A stretch of DNA of 64,000 nt from Pseudomonas sp. dw_612. Its GTDB lineage: Bacteria > Pseudomonadota > Gammaproteobacteria > Pseudomonadales > Pseudomonadaceae. The stretch lies in assembly GCF_018449725.1 (NCBI RefSeq), contig NZ_JAAVVC010000002.1, positions 1 through 64,000 on the forward strand, given 5' to 3'. Both the position numbers and the translations under genes were made by a program. Positions 17,685 through 25,950 of this stretch are shown here, piece by piece (the first letter of the stretch is position 1; every line of letters begins with the position of its first letter). The notes under the pieces are model-generated. The model made no database searches. It had not been told where the DNA came from and saw nothing but the letters and a program-made list of their open reading frames with translations.

Positions 17685-18476
17685 ATGAAGCAGACGCAAT
17701 ACGTGGCTCGCGAGCCCGATGCGCAAGGTTTTATCGACTACCCCGCCGAAGAACACGCGGTGTGGAACACGCTGATTACTCGCCAACTGAAAGTGATCGA
17801 GGGTCGTGCGTGCCAGGAATACCTGGACGGTATCGAAAAACTCGGTCTGCCCCACGATCGCATTCCGCAACTGGGTGAGATCAACAAAGTCCTCGGTGAA
17901 ACCACCGGTTGGCAAGTGGCCCGGGTGCCGGCGCTGATCCCCTTCCAGACCTTTTTCGAATTGCTCGCCAACAAGCAGTTTCCGGTGGCGACGTTTATCC
18001 GCACCCGCGAAGAGCTGGACTACCTGCAAGAGCCGGACATTTTCCACGAGATCTTTGGCCACTGCCCGCTGCTGACCAACCCGTGGTTTGCTGAATTTAC
18101 CCACACCTACGGCAAACTCGGCCTACAGGCCACGAAGGAAGAACGCGTTTATCTGGCGCGTTTGTACTGGATGACCATCGAGTTCGGCATGGTCGATACC
18201 CCAGAGGGACTGCGCATCTACGGCGGCGGCATTCTGTCCTCGCCTAAAGAAACCGTTTATTGCATGTCGGACGAGCCAGAGCATCAGGCTTTCGATCCGC
18301 TCGAATGCATGCGCACGCCGTATCGCATCGACATCCTGCAGCCGCTGTACTTTGTGCTGCCCAACCTCAAGCGTCTGTTCGACGTGGCCCATGAAGACAT
18401 CATGGCCATGGTCAAGCAAGGCATGCAGTTGGGCTTGCACGCACCGAAATTTCCGCCCAAGCCAAAAGCCGCGTGA
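17685..18476 (+). CDS. phhA: Phenylalanine 4-monooxygenase
   Basis: PhhA hydroxylates L-phenylalanine to L-tyrosine using oxygen, iron and tetrahydropterin. The 263-residue protein is of the short bacterial form, without a regulatory domain. The iron ligands are visible: H121 and H126 in DIFHEIFGHCPLL and E166 in YWMTIEFG. An AGGAGAG site precedes the ATG. It heads phhA-phhB-phhC: PhhB regenerates the pterin cofactor and PhhC removes the tyrosine amino group. Expression should depend on PhhR through the box at 17545. Confidence 0.97.
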   Translation: MKQTQYVAREPDAQGFIDYPAEEHAVWNTLITRQLKVIEGRACQEYLDGIEKLGLPHDRIPQLGEINKVLGETTGWQVARVPALIPFQTFFELLANKQFPVATFIRTREELDYLQEPDIFHEIFGHCPLLTNPWFAEFTHTYGKLGLQATKEERVYLARLYWMTIEFGMVDTPEGLRIYGGGILSSPKETVYCMSDEPEHQAFDPLECMRTPYRIDILQPLYFVLPNLKRLFDVAHEDIMAMVKQGMQLGLHAPKFPPKPKAA

Positions 18477-18589
18477 ACCGCGTTTTTTACTGACAAGTGT
18501 GTCTGTCAGTCGGCGCGGCTTTGGTTTAGCGTGACGGCATTGACGACCGATATAGCCCATACAAAAAAGCTCGAGACAGGAAACAACCC

Positions 18590-18946
18590 ATGTCCACATT
18601 GAACCAAGCCCACTGCGAAGCCTGCCAGGCCGGCGCCCCCCAGGTCAGCGACGAAGAGTTGCCGGTACTGATCAAACAGATCCCGGACTGGAACATCGAA
18701 GTGCGCGACAGCGTGATGCAACTGGAAAAGGTTTTCCTGTTCAAGAATTTCAAGCACGCCCTGGCCTTCACCAACGCTGTCGGTGAAATTTCCGAGGCTG
18801 AAGGTCACCACCCGGGCCTGTTGACCGAGTGGGGCAAAGTCACCGTGACCTGGTGGAGCCACTCCATCAAAGGCCTGCATCGCAACGATTTCATCATGGC
18901 CGCGCGCACTGACGACGTGGCCAAGGATGCCGAGGGCCGCAAATAA
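18590..18946 (+). CDS. phhB: Pterin-4a-carbinolamine dehydratase
   Basis: PhhB dehydrates the 4a-hydroxy-tetrahydropterin formed by PhhA so that it can be reduced again. The 118-residue protein has the family motif [13 protein letters not shown] followed by [12 protein letters not shown], containing the catalytic histidines. Its last base is shared with the start of phhC (TAATG), which indicates translational coupling. Confidence 0.96.
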   Translation: MSTLNQAHCEACQAGAPQVSDEELPVLIKQIPDWNIEVRDSVMQLEKVFLFKNFKHALAFTNAVGEISEAEGHHPGLLTEWGKVTVTWWSHSIKGLHRNDFIMAARTDDVAKDAEGRK

Positions 18947-20139
18947 TGCATTTCGACGCCATTGGCCGAGTACCCGGCGACCCGATTCTCGGCCTGATGG
19001 AGGCCTATGCGCAGGACCCCAACCCGCGCAAATTCGACCTTGGCGTGGGTGTCTATAAAGACGCCCAGGGCCTGACGCCGATTCCGCAATCGGTGAAACT
19101 CGCCGAGGCGCGCCTGGTGGATCGCCAGACCACCAAAACCTACATCGGTGGTCACGGCGAACCGGCGTTCGGCAAAGTGATGAACGAATTGGTGCTTGGC
19201 GCCGATTCAGCGCTGATCGCCGAGCAGCGGGCCGGCGTCACCCAGACCCCGGGCGGCACCGGCGCATTGCGTTTGAGCGCGGACTTCATCGCGCAGATGC
19301 TGCCGGGCCGTGGCGTGTGGTTGAGCAATCCGACCTGGCCGATCCACGAAACGATTTTCGCCACCGCCGGGGTCAAGGTCAGCCACTACCCGTACGTGGG
19401 CAGCGACAACCGTCTCGACGTCGACGCCATGCTCGCGGTGCTCAACGAAGCGCCCAAGGGCGACGTGGTGTTGCTGCACGCCTGCTGCCACAACCCGACC
19501 GGTTTCGACCTGTCCCATGACGATTGGCGCCGGGTGCTCGACGTGGTCCGCCGCCGCGATCTGTTGCCGCTGATCGACTTCGCCTACCAAGGCTTCGGCG
19601 ATGGTCTGGAACAGGATGCCTGGTCCACCCGATTGTTCGTCGACGCATTGCCGGAAGTGCTGATCACCAGTTCCTGCTCGAAAAACTTCGGCCTCTACCG
19701 CGACCGCACCGGTGCGCTGATTGTCTGCGCGAAAACCGCTGACAAACTGGTGGATATCCGCAGTCAACTGGCCAACATCGCCCGTAACCTGTGGTCGACC
19801 CCGCCAGATCATGGTGCCGCCGTGGTGGCGACCATCCTTGGCGACCCGGAGCTGAAAAGCCTCTGGGCCGACGAAGTGGAAGCCATGCGTTTGCGTATCG
19901 CACAACTGCGCAGCGGTCTGGTGGAAGCGCTTGAGCCCCACGGCTTGCGCGAGCGCTTCGCGCACATCGGTGTGCAACGCGGGATGTTCTCCTACACCGG
20001 GCTGACGGCGGAGCAGGTTAAACAACTGCGCGATCATCACAGTGTGTACATGGTCAACTCCGGCCGGGCCAACGTCGCGGGGATTGATGCGACGCGCCTG
20101 GCACTGCTGGCCGAGGCGATTGCTGAAGTCTGCAAGTAA
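18946..20139 (+). CDS. phhC: Aromatic amino acid aminotransferase
   Basis: This class I PLP aminotransferase of 397 residues converts tyrosine to 4-hydroxyphenylpyruvate with 2-oxoglutarate. It has HNPTG at 182-186, the PLP-contacting D211 in LIDFAYQG, the Schiff-base lysine K246 in SSCSKNFGLYRDR and a C-terminal arginine in VNSGRANVAG. The aspartate/tyrosine subgroup is recognised from DPILGLMEAYAQDPNP at the N-terminus. It is the third gene of the phh operon, overlapping phhB by one base. Confidence 0.94.
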   Translation: MHFDAIGRVPGDPILGLMEAYAQDPNPRKFDLGVGVYKDAQGLTPIPQSVKLAEARLVDRQTTKTYIGGHGEPAFGKVMNELVLGADSALIAEQRAGVTQTPGGTGALRLSADFIAQMLPGRGVWLSNPTWPIHETIFATAGVKVSHYPYVGSDNRLDVDAMLAVLNEAPKGDVVLLHACCHNPTGFDLSHDDWRRVLDVVRRRDLLPLIDFAYQGFGDGLEQDAWSTRLFVDALPEVLITSSCSKNFGLYRDRTGALIVCAKTADKLVDIRSQLANIARNLWSTPPDHGAAVVATILGDPELKSLWADEVEAMRLRIAQLRSGLVEALEPHGLRERFAHIGVQRGMFSYTGLTAEQVKQLRDHHSVYMVNSGRANVAGIDATRLALLAEAIAEVCK

Positions 20140-20163
20140 TCCAGGCCCATTACACATCCCCCT

Positions 20164-20251
20164 GTGGGAGCGGGCTTGCTCGCGAAAGCGGAGTGTCAGT
20201 CGACATAAACATTGACTGACACACCGCATTCGCGAGCAAGCCCGCTCCCAC
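20164..20251. repeat. REPIN, family A, after phhC
   Basis: GTGGGAGCGGGCTTGCTCGCGAA and its inverse with GAGTGTCAGTCGA...TTGACTGACAC pairing between them form a long hairpin 25 bases beyond the phhC stop. It could act as a 3' stabiliser of the phh mRNA. Confidence 0.85.
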
Positions 20252-20303
20252 ATTTGATTTGCGTGACTGCTATTGACCTGTCTAGACAATCCCATTCGTC
20301 GAA

Positions 20304-20329
20304 ACAAACGGATATAAAAGTCTGTTTGT
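20304..20329. promoter_or_regulatory. Inverted repeat upstream of the small peptide gene
   Basis: ACAAAC and GTTTGT arms are separated by 14 AT-rich bases containing TATAAA. The position, 85 bases before the start at 20414, suggests an operator or promoter. No regulator is identified. Confidence 0.35.
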
Positions 20330-20413
20330 CATTTCTCCTGCTGTATCCTGCCCAAGCTTTTTAAAAGCGCGGATCTACCAGATCTATCAACAGACTTTGC
20401 GAGGAGCGCGAAC

Positions 20414-20545
20414 ATGCACGAGATCCCTAATCTCCCCTTCCCAAGCCTGCACGAAACTGAGCAGACAACCCCGCAACAAGCCAGTGCCCAACAGCCTGAG
20501 CCGAAAGAAGCCACTGACAGTCGAAAGACTGACAGCGAAGACTGA
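20414..20545 (+). CDS. Small unknown protein of 43 residues
   Basis: The product begins MHEIPNLPFPSLHETEQ and continues into a hydrophilic Gln/Pro/Glu/Lys-rich tail ending KTDSED. A strong GAGGAG ribosome site lies upstream of the ATG and a perfect hairpin follows the stop, which supports a real transcription unit. There is no signal peptide, membrane segment or known domain. I do not recognise a function. Confidence 0.6.
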   Translation: MHEIPNLPFPSLHETEQTTPQQASAQQPEPKEATDSRKTDSED

Positions 20546-20565
20546 AACACCTGCAATGCCAGACC

Positions 20566-20597
20566 GTGTGGAAAGCGCTAACATGCGCTTTCCACAC
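20566..20597. terminator. Perfect 13-base hairpin after the small peptide gene
   Basis: GTGTGGAAAGCGC and GCGCTTTCCACAC pair fully around a TAACAT loop. No T run follows, so it may be an mRNA-stabilising or partial termination structure. It also covers an ATG at 20583 that could otherwise start the next gene. Confidence 0.6.
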
Positions 20598-20621
20598 CGC
20601 CTGAACCCCGAGCACCCCGCC

Positions 20622-20804
20622 ATGACTGATGAATTCAGCGAAACCCAAGCCAGCGTTCTGATCGGCACCGCCGAGAAAATGATCGAGATCTGGAATCGCC
20701 TCTCCCCGGAAAAACAAGCCGCCCTGCTCGCCCGTTTCGGCAGCGAAGAAAACGCCCTCGCCGCCCTGGTCACCACGCAACTGGTCGCCCCGACCAAATC
20801 CTGA
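20622..20804 (+). CDS. Small unknown protein of 60 residues
   Basis: The product ([20 protein letters not shown]...) is predicted to be soluble and mainly helical, with an acidic N-terminus and [20 protein letters not shown] in the middle. The ribosome site is weak. An in-frame upstream ATG at 20583 lies inside the hairpin and is less likely as start. I do not recognise the family; codon use fits a real gene. Confidence 0.55.
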   Translation: MTDEFSETQASVLIGTAEKMIEIWNRLSPEKQAALLARFGSEENALAALVTTQLVAPTKS

Positions 20805-20908
20805 TTCATCCCCGCCCGGCAAATAGTTTTACTTTTCCACGACCGCTCGCCCCTCGCGCCGCTATCATAAGCAGCCTATCTATCCTGCTGCCCCGTGGAC
20901 CTTTACCC

Positions 20909-22108
20909 ATGTCAGAAAACCAGCGCCCCCTGGCGGTCACGCTGCAAGTCGTTTCCATCGTCCTGTTCACCTTCATCGGCTACCTCAATATCGGCATTCC
21001 CCTGGCCGTATTGCCGGGTTACGTCCACAGCGACCTGGGCTTCGGCGCGGTGATCGCCGGACTGGTGATCAGCGTGCAATACCTGGCCACCCTGCTCAGC
21101 CGGCCTTACGCCGGGCGCATCATCGACAACAAGGGCAGCAAACTGGCGGTGATGTATGGCCTCGCCGGTTGCGGTTTGAGTGGGGTGTTCATGCTGATTT
21201 CGGCGTGGACCCAAAGCCTGCCGATGCTCAGCCTGATCAGCCTGTTGATCGGCCGGCTGGTACTCGGCAGCGCGGAAAGCCTGGTGGGCTCGGGTTCGAT
21301 CGGCTGGGGCATCGGCCGCGTGGGGGCGGCGAATACCGCCAAAGTCATTTCCTGGAACGGCATCGCCAGTTACGGCGCCATCGCCATCGGCGCCCCGCTC
21401 GGCGTCATGCTGGTCGATAAAATCGGCTTGTGGAGCATGGGCGTGAGCATCGTGCTGCTGGCCGTTCTGGGCCTGGCACTGGCCTGGCCGAAAACCGCCG
21501 CGCCGATTGTGGTCGGTGAACGCCTGCCGTTCATGCATGTGCTGGGCCGGGTGTTGCCCCACGGTTGCGGTTTGGCGCTGGGCTCCATCGGTTTTGGCAC
21601 CATCGCCACTTTCATTACCCTGTATTACGCCACGCAGCATTGGTCGAACGCGGTGCTGTGCCTGAGCCTGTTCGGGGCCAGCTTCATTGGTGCGCGACTG
21701 TTGTTCGGCAACCTGATCAACCGCCTCGGCGGGTTTCGCGTGGCGATTGCGTGCCTGTCGGTGGAAACCCTGGGCTTGTTGCTGCTGTGGCTGGCGCCGG
21801 ACGCCCATTGGGCACTGGCGGGGGCGGCGCTGAGCGGTTTCGGTTTCTCGCTGGTGTTCCCGGCGCTGGGCGTGGAAGCGGTGAATCTGGTGCCGGCCTC
21901 CAGTCGGGGCGCGGCGGTCGGGGCGTATTCGTTGTTTATCGATTTGTCGCTGGGGATTACCGGGCCACTGGCCGGGGCCATTGCTGCGGGGTTTGGTTTT
22001 GCGTCGATCTTCCTGTTCGCTGCCCTCGCCGCGCTTAGCGGTTTGGCGCTGAGCGTTTATCTGTACCGGCAAGCACCGAAGTATCGCGAAGAAAGAGAGC
22101 CCCGCTAG
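20909..22108 (+). CDS. MFS transporter of the YhhS/YfcJ type
   Basis: The 399-residue inner membrane protein has about twelve hydrophobic segments and the MFS loop after segment 2 ([15 protein letters not shown]). The sequence resembles the UPF0226 YhhS/YfcJ group of drug-like major facilitator transporters, whose natural substrate is unclear. Its 3' end overlaps the convergent arfB stop by four bases. No local regulator is evident. Confidence 0.85.
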   Translation: MSENQRPLAVTLQVVSIVLFTFIGYLNIGIPLAVLPGYVHSDLGFGAVIAGLVISVQYLATLLSRPYAGRIIDNKGSKLAVMYGLAGCGLSGVFMLISAWTQSLPMLSLISLLIGRLVLGSAESLVGSGSIGWGIGRVGAANTAKVISWNGIASYGAIAIGAPLGVMLVDKIGLWSMGVSIVLLAVLGLALAWPKTAAPIVVGERLPFMHVLGRVLPHGCGLALGSIGFGTIATFITLYYATQHWSNAVLCLSLFGASFIGARLLFGNLINRLGGFRVAIACLSVETLGLLLLWLAPDAHWALAGAALSGFGFSLVFPALGVEAVNLVPASSRGAAVGAYSLFIDLSLGITGPLAGAIAAGFGFASIFLFAALAALSGLALSVYLYRQAPKYREEREPR

Positions 22109-22518
22109 AAGTCGATCTTACCGCGCCCGGCCTTGATGCTGCCGCGCTTGGTCTTGGACTCCAGCCGACGCTTCTTCGAACCGAGGGTCGGCTTGGTCGG
22201 GCGGCGTTTCTTTTCGACTTTGGTGGCGCTGAGGATCAACTCCACCAACCGCTCCAGCGCATCGGCGCGATTGGCTTCCTGCGTGCGGTATTGCTGGGCC
22301 TTGATGATCAACATGCCGTCGCTGGTGATACGGCTGTCCCGCAACGCCAGCAGCCGCTCCTTATAGAACTCGGGCAAGGACGAGGCCGGTATGTCGAAGC
22401 GCAGGTGCATGGCGCTGGAGACCTTGTTGACGTTCTGCCCACCGGCGCCCTGGGCACGAATGGCAGTCAATTCGATCTCGGCATCCGGTAGGTGCACGTT
22501 GTTGGAGATTACCAGCAT
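22105..22518 (-). CDS. arfB: Ribosome rescue peptidyl-tRNA hydrolase
   Basis: ArfB (YaeJ) frees stalled ribosomes on non-stop mRNA by hydrolysing peptidyl-tRNA. The 137-residue protein has the catalytic GGQ at 26-28 ([20 protein letters not shown]) as in class I release factors. It also has the long basic C-terminal tail ([20 protein letters not shown]) that enters the empty mRNA channel. Length is normal. It is convergent with the MFS gene. Confidence 0.95.
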   Translation of the reverse strand: MLVISNNVHLPDAEIELTAIRAQGAGGQNVNKVSSAMHLRFDIPASSLPEFYKERLLALRDSRITSDGMLIIKAQQYRTQEANRADALERLVELILSATKVEKKRRPTKPTLGSKKRRLESKTKRGSIKAGRGKIDF

Positions 22519-22703
22519 GGAAAAGCGTCCGGGTTCAGGACGTGCAGGATACCGCGAATGACGAACTGAATATCAGATGTTCATTGAAATAGACGAGCTT
22601 ACTGAACCATTCAGAACCAGAATTAATATACCTAAAAAATAGTTGCTTTGATTCGACTAACTTTACTAACCTAACACCTCATATCAATGAGGCCCCACAA
22701 CTG

Positions 22704-22910
22704 ATGCTTGAAAAAATCCGATATTATCTTGCGGCCACTCTTCTAGTCCTAGGCTGCTCTGGACTACCCTCCGGACTGATTGTATTCGGCATAAGGAAAA
22801 TAATTCACATAGATGAACAGCATTTAAACAAAGCTTACTTGGCATCATATGTTATCGTTGTTTTTTTCGGCTTGCGAATTTACATACCAAGAATGCGCGG
22901 CATGACGTAA
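22704..22910 (+). CDS. Small membrane protein, candidate immunity protein 1
   Basis: The 68-residue product has two hydrophobic segments (YYLAATLLVLGCSGLPSGLI and YLASYVIVVFFGLRIYI) and a basic C-terminal end RMRGMT. It resembles its downstream neighbour at 22966 across the whole length (IRY..., LVLGCS, FGLRxYIPR), so the two arose by duplication. The region is clearly richer in A and T than its surroundings. It is convergent with the DUF4225 gene, which suggests a role as immunity protein, but this is an inference. The family is not recognised. Confidence 0.65.
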   Translation: MLEKIRYYLAATLLVLGCSGLPSGLIVFGIRKIIHIDEQHLNKAYLASYVIVVFFGLRIYIPRMRGMT

Positions 22911-22965
22911 ACCGAATCAATCTACCCAACAAGATCAGATTAAAAACCCACGGAGCGCGACATCA

Positions 22966-23175
22966 ATGACATTAGAAAATATTCGATACCTCCTATCAGT
23001 TACCTGCCTAGTTCTAGGTTGCTCAATCCCCATTATGGGTGCGGTGGTCTGGGTCATCACAGAAATTATTCCACTAGAGGGACGCGCGCTAAACATAGCC
23101 TATATTGCAACGTATATTCCTATTGCATTATTTGGCTTGCGCTTTTACATCCCAAGACTAAGAAACTCAGCATAA
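22966..23175 (+). CDS. Small membrane protein, candidate immunity protein 2
   Basis: The 69-residue product (MTLENIRYLLSVTCLVLGCS) has two hydrophobic segments and ends FGLRFYIPRLRNSA. It is a diverged tandem copy of the preceding gene, 55 bases downstream, with a GGAG ribosome site. It ends 21 bases before the stop of the convergent DUF4225 gene. Twin immunity-like genes are common beside antibacterial effectors; function here is inferred from context only. Confidence 0.65.
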   Translation: MTLENIRYLLSVTCLVLGCSIPIMGAVVWVITEIIPLEGRALNIAYIATYIPIALFGLRFYIPRLRNSA

Positions 23176-23196
23176 TACTTCTCACATGATCGACCT

Positions 23197-23895
23197 TCAG
23201 TTTCCTCTCCGCACAGACGTACCCTCCTCAGCAATAGCATTTATAGTTAAAAAGTCAACTAACGCCTCAAACACAAGAGCTAGAGCACCAGCTTGCTTGT
23301 AAGCCCTTTCATTGCTACGGGGATCGAATCTAAAAAGTTGCGCAGAGTCGGGCTTGCGTACAAGCCTGAACATGCCATACCCAGACAAAATCAAGTCGGT
23401 AGAATAGTACGCCACATTCCCTTTATAACTATCCCTGAACAGCGCCTGATACCCACCTCTAATGGGCCCCAGGGTGCCTGGCACGCCCGGGCCATTGTAA
23501 ATATTCCCCACTCCTTCGGCGACGTTATTAACCCCGTGACCGATTAGAAAGGCTCCCGGCACGACAGCAACCCCACGCGAAGCACCTGTTATCGCCACCC
23601 CCAGTTCAATTTGCATTAGTCCCGCTAAGACGCCGATTCCATTTTGAGTATAAAACCGCGCTTTCGAAGACAACGCTTCATACTCAGCCCTGATTTCCTG
23701 GACCCCTTCCCAAGCACTGATCAGCCCTTCATCGACCGCCTGGATAACTTCATTGGCATAGGAGGAAATAATAGAACCAAGCCGAAGCCGCATAAAACCG
23801 TCAGGAAAATGCGTCATACCAATATTGCATCCAATAGCGACCAGATCAGAAGCTGCTCTCGTTACATCATGAATATCACAGACGTCCTCACTCAC
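23197..23895 (-). CDS. DUF4225-type protein, candidate type VI effector
   Basis: The 232-residue product has a soluble N-terminal half and a glycine-rich hydrophobic centre (about 87-130: GIGVLAGLMQIELGVAITGA, FLIGHGVNNVAEGVGNIYNG), which I assign to DUF4225, then a hydrophobic C-terminal helix (ALALVFEALVDFLTINAIA). The GTG start overlaps the end of hcp by eight bases, so the two are co-translated. A gene coupled to an orphan hcp is a typical place for a cargo effector, and the hydrophobic segments suggest action on membranes. The domain call is from memory of the family pattern; the toxic activity is inferred. Confidence 0.7.
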   Translation of the reverse strand: MSEDVCDIHDVTRAASDLVAIGCNIGMTHFPDGFMRLRLGSIISSYANEVIQAVDEGLISAWEGVQEIRAEYEALSSKARFYTQNGIGVLAGLMQIELGVAITGASRGVAVVPGAFLIGHGVNNVAEGVGNIYNGPGVPGTLGPIRGGYQALFRDSYKGNVAYYSTDLILSGYGMFRLVRKPDSAQLFRFDPRSNERAYKQAGALALVFEALVDFLTINAIAEEGTSVRRGN

Positions 23896-24388
23896 CCTCG
23901 TCCCTCCATGAACTATAAGCGCTTGTCGCTGCGGTTACATGGGCCCAGGCAATCTCTCTATACCGAATAGCCACTTGTTCTTGCGGCTCTGCATCATTCA
24001 TACGAATAGCGTGGGGAACTTGTTGACTGATGTGTGCAATACGCGCACCGGTGAGGTGTATTGAGTAATATCGCTCTTGTCCTCCAGCCGAGGCGGTGCG
24101 GTAGAAATTGATCGTACATTCGACCTCCTCACGCTCATGCAACGCACTCGCCAGCAAGGGTGATGCTTTATCAATCGCTTTGGTGATCACGATCGGCATG
24201 TGTTTACCACGATCACCGGCCATGTTGCCTTCATTACCAGTCGTCATATCGTGCGAGAACGCCAACACCATGATCTCGTCTTCGTGATCAAACTGGCATT
24301 TGTTCCCAATAGAGCTATTTCCTGAGCAACCGGCAGAGATAAAACCTTGACGTTTACCGGTAATCGTCATGTAGCTGTTACTGGCCAT
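23888..24388 (-). CDS. hcp: Type VI secretion tube protein Hcp (orphan)
   Basis: Hcp hexamers stack into the T6SS inner tube and can carry effectors in their lumen. The 166-residue protein begins MASNSYMTITGKRQGFISAG and contains the usual EIMVLAFSHDM and the later strand ERYYSIHLTGARIAHI. No other T6SS structural gene is present in the window, so it must use a system encoded elsewhere. It forms an overlapping pair with the DUF4225 gene. Confidence 0.9.
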   Translation of the reverse strand: MASNSYMTITGKRQGFISAGCSGNSSIGNKCQFDHEDEIMVLAFSHDMTTGNEGNMAGDRGKHMPIVITKAIDKASPLLASALHEREEVECTINFYRTASAGGQERYYSIHLTGARIAHISQQVPHAIRMNDAEPQEQVAIRYREIAWAHVTAATSAYSSWRDEGE

Positions 24389-24656
24389 ATACGCCGCTCG
24401 TTAATGTTTTCGGGACGTCAGACTAAGATAAAAAAGACCCTGTAGGTTGTAGTCCACTTCCGAATTAACAAGCTTCATTCTGTTTTTGCAATTTTCCGAA
24501 ACCACTGTAGTACGTGGCAACTCCGCATGTAGGAACCAGACTTCAGAAGCGATCCGCAATATATCTTTATATAGCTACGCCTGGCCTTCTGATTGGTAGG
24601 CTTCTACGCTAACGCATCCGGATCCCGCCGATCAGGCCTTTTGAATGGAGCCACCT

Positions 24657-25499
24657 ATGCCCCGTCGCTTGCTTGCTGCTTTCTGTGTCCTGTTGTCATT
24701 CAACATTGCTCACGCCGCCGAACGCTGGGAAACACTGCCGGCCACCCCTGCCCCGATCACCAGCGCCAAAACCGGTCGTGCCGACGTCAACGGCATCAAG
24801 CTCTATTACTCGATCACCGGTCACGGCTCCCCCGTCGTGCTGCTTCACGGCGGTCTGGCCAACTCCGATTACTGGGGTAATCAGGTCAAGGCGCTTTCGG
24901 CGAAGCACACCGTCATCACCCTCGACAGCCGTGGCCATGGTCGCAGCTCGCGAGATGCGCGACCTTTCGGGTATGACCTGATGGCGGACGACGTCATTGC
25001 GGTGCTCGACAAGCTGAAGATCGAACGCGCCGACTTCGTGGGCTGGAGTGACGGCGCGATTCTCGGGCTGGATCTGGCCATGCGCTATCCGCAACGTGTC
25101 GGCAAAGTGTTTGCCTTCGCCGCCAATACTCAGACGTCGGGGGTCAAGGAAGGCGTCGAGAAGAACCCGACCTTCGCCGCCTACATCGAACGCGCTGGCA
25201 AGGAATACGCGAAGCTGTCGCCCACGCCCAAGGAATACGATGCGTTCGTCGAGCAAATCAGCCATATGTGGGCGAGCCAGCCCAACTGGACCACCGAAGA
25301 CCTGGCGAAAATCAAAAGCCCGGTGTTGATCGTTGACGGCGACCATGATGAGGCGATCAAGCGCGAGCACACCGAATACATGGCCTCGGCCATTCCCGGC
25401 GCCGGCCTGTTGATCCTGCCGAATGTCAGCCATTTCGCGTTTATCCAGGACCCGGCGTTTTTCAATGCGTCAGTGCAGAGTTTTCTGGATGAAAAGTAA
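24657..25499 (+). CDS. Exported alpha/beta hydrolase
   Basis: The 280-residue product has a signal peptide (MPRRLLAAFCVLLSFNIAHA, cleavage after residue 20) and a complete alpha/beta hydrolase fold. HGG forms the oxyanion region (VVLLHGGLANSDYW), the nucleophile is S131 in GWSDG, the acid is in VDGDHD and the histidine in NVSHFAF. The substrate is unknown; relatives are esterases or lactonases. The ATG at 24657 has a GGAG site; an upstream in-frame ATG at 24645 lacks one. Confidence 0.88.
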   Translation: MPRRLLAAFCVLLSFNIAHAAERWETLPATPAPITSAKTGRADVNGIKLYYSITGHGSPVVLLHGGLANSDYWGNQVKALSAKHTVITLDSRGHGRSSRDARPFGYDLMADDVIAVLDKLKIERADFVGWSDGAILGLDLAMRYPQRVGKVFAFAANTQTSGVKEGVEKNPTFAAYIERAGKEYAKLSPTPKEYDAFVEQISHMWASQPNWTTEDLAKIKSPVLIVDGDHDEAIKREHTEYMASAIPGAGLLILPNVSHFAFIQDPAFFNASVQSFLDEK

Positions 25500-25522
25500 T
25501 CACTGACCCAGCAGATCAAAAT

Positions 25523-25880
25523 GTGGGAGCGAGCCTGCTCGCGAAAGCGGTGGGTCAGTCAATATCAATGCTGAATGTACCGGCCTCTTCGCGGGCAAGC
25601 CACGCTCCCACAGGGGATCGGTGGTGTTCGCAAAGGTCAGGCTCGGCACACGCCCAATGTGGGAGCGAGCCTGCTCGCGAAGGCGGTGGGTCAGAAACAT
25701 CAATGTTGAATGTGCTGGCCTCTTCGCGGGCAAGCCACGCTCCCACAGGGGATCGGTGGTGTTCGCAAAGGTCAGGCTCGGCACACGCCCAATGTGTGCG
25801 AGCTTGCTCGCGAAAGCGGTGGGTCAGTCAACATCAATGCTGAATGTACCGGCCTCTTCGCGGGCAAGCCATGCACCTAT
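25523..25880. repeat. Tandem array of family A REPINs, 136-base period
   Basis: A REPIN (GTGGGAGCGAGCCTGCTCGCGAA ... CGGGCAAGCCACGCTCCCAC) plus spacer with GGTGTTCGCAAAGGTCAGGC recurs at 25523, 25659 and 25795. The third copy is decayed (GTGTGCGAGCTTGC) and incomplete. It fills the gap between the hydrolase and the aroP terminator; nothing else is seen there. Confidence 0.85.
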
Positions 25881-25901
25881 AGGGGCTGTGTGAACCCTGA
25901 A

Positions 25902-25936
25902 AACAACAAACCCGGCACATGGCCGGGTTTGTTGTT
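25902..25936 (-). terminator. Terminator of the aroP-like gene
   Basis: AACAACAAACCCGGC and its complement form a 15-base stem with a short CAT-containing loop, 15 bases beyond the aroP stop. It is followed on the minus strand by TTTTC. Confidence 0.85.
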
Positions 25937-25950
25937 ACTGCGCTCTGCGC

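Noticed and set aside
25523..25880. CRISPR array
   Set aside because: Although repeats are regular, the period is 136 bases, the spacer is also repeated, each unit is an inverted repeat pair, and no cas gene is near.
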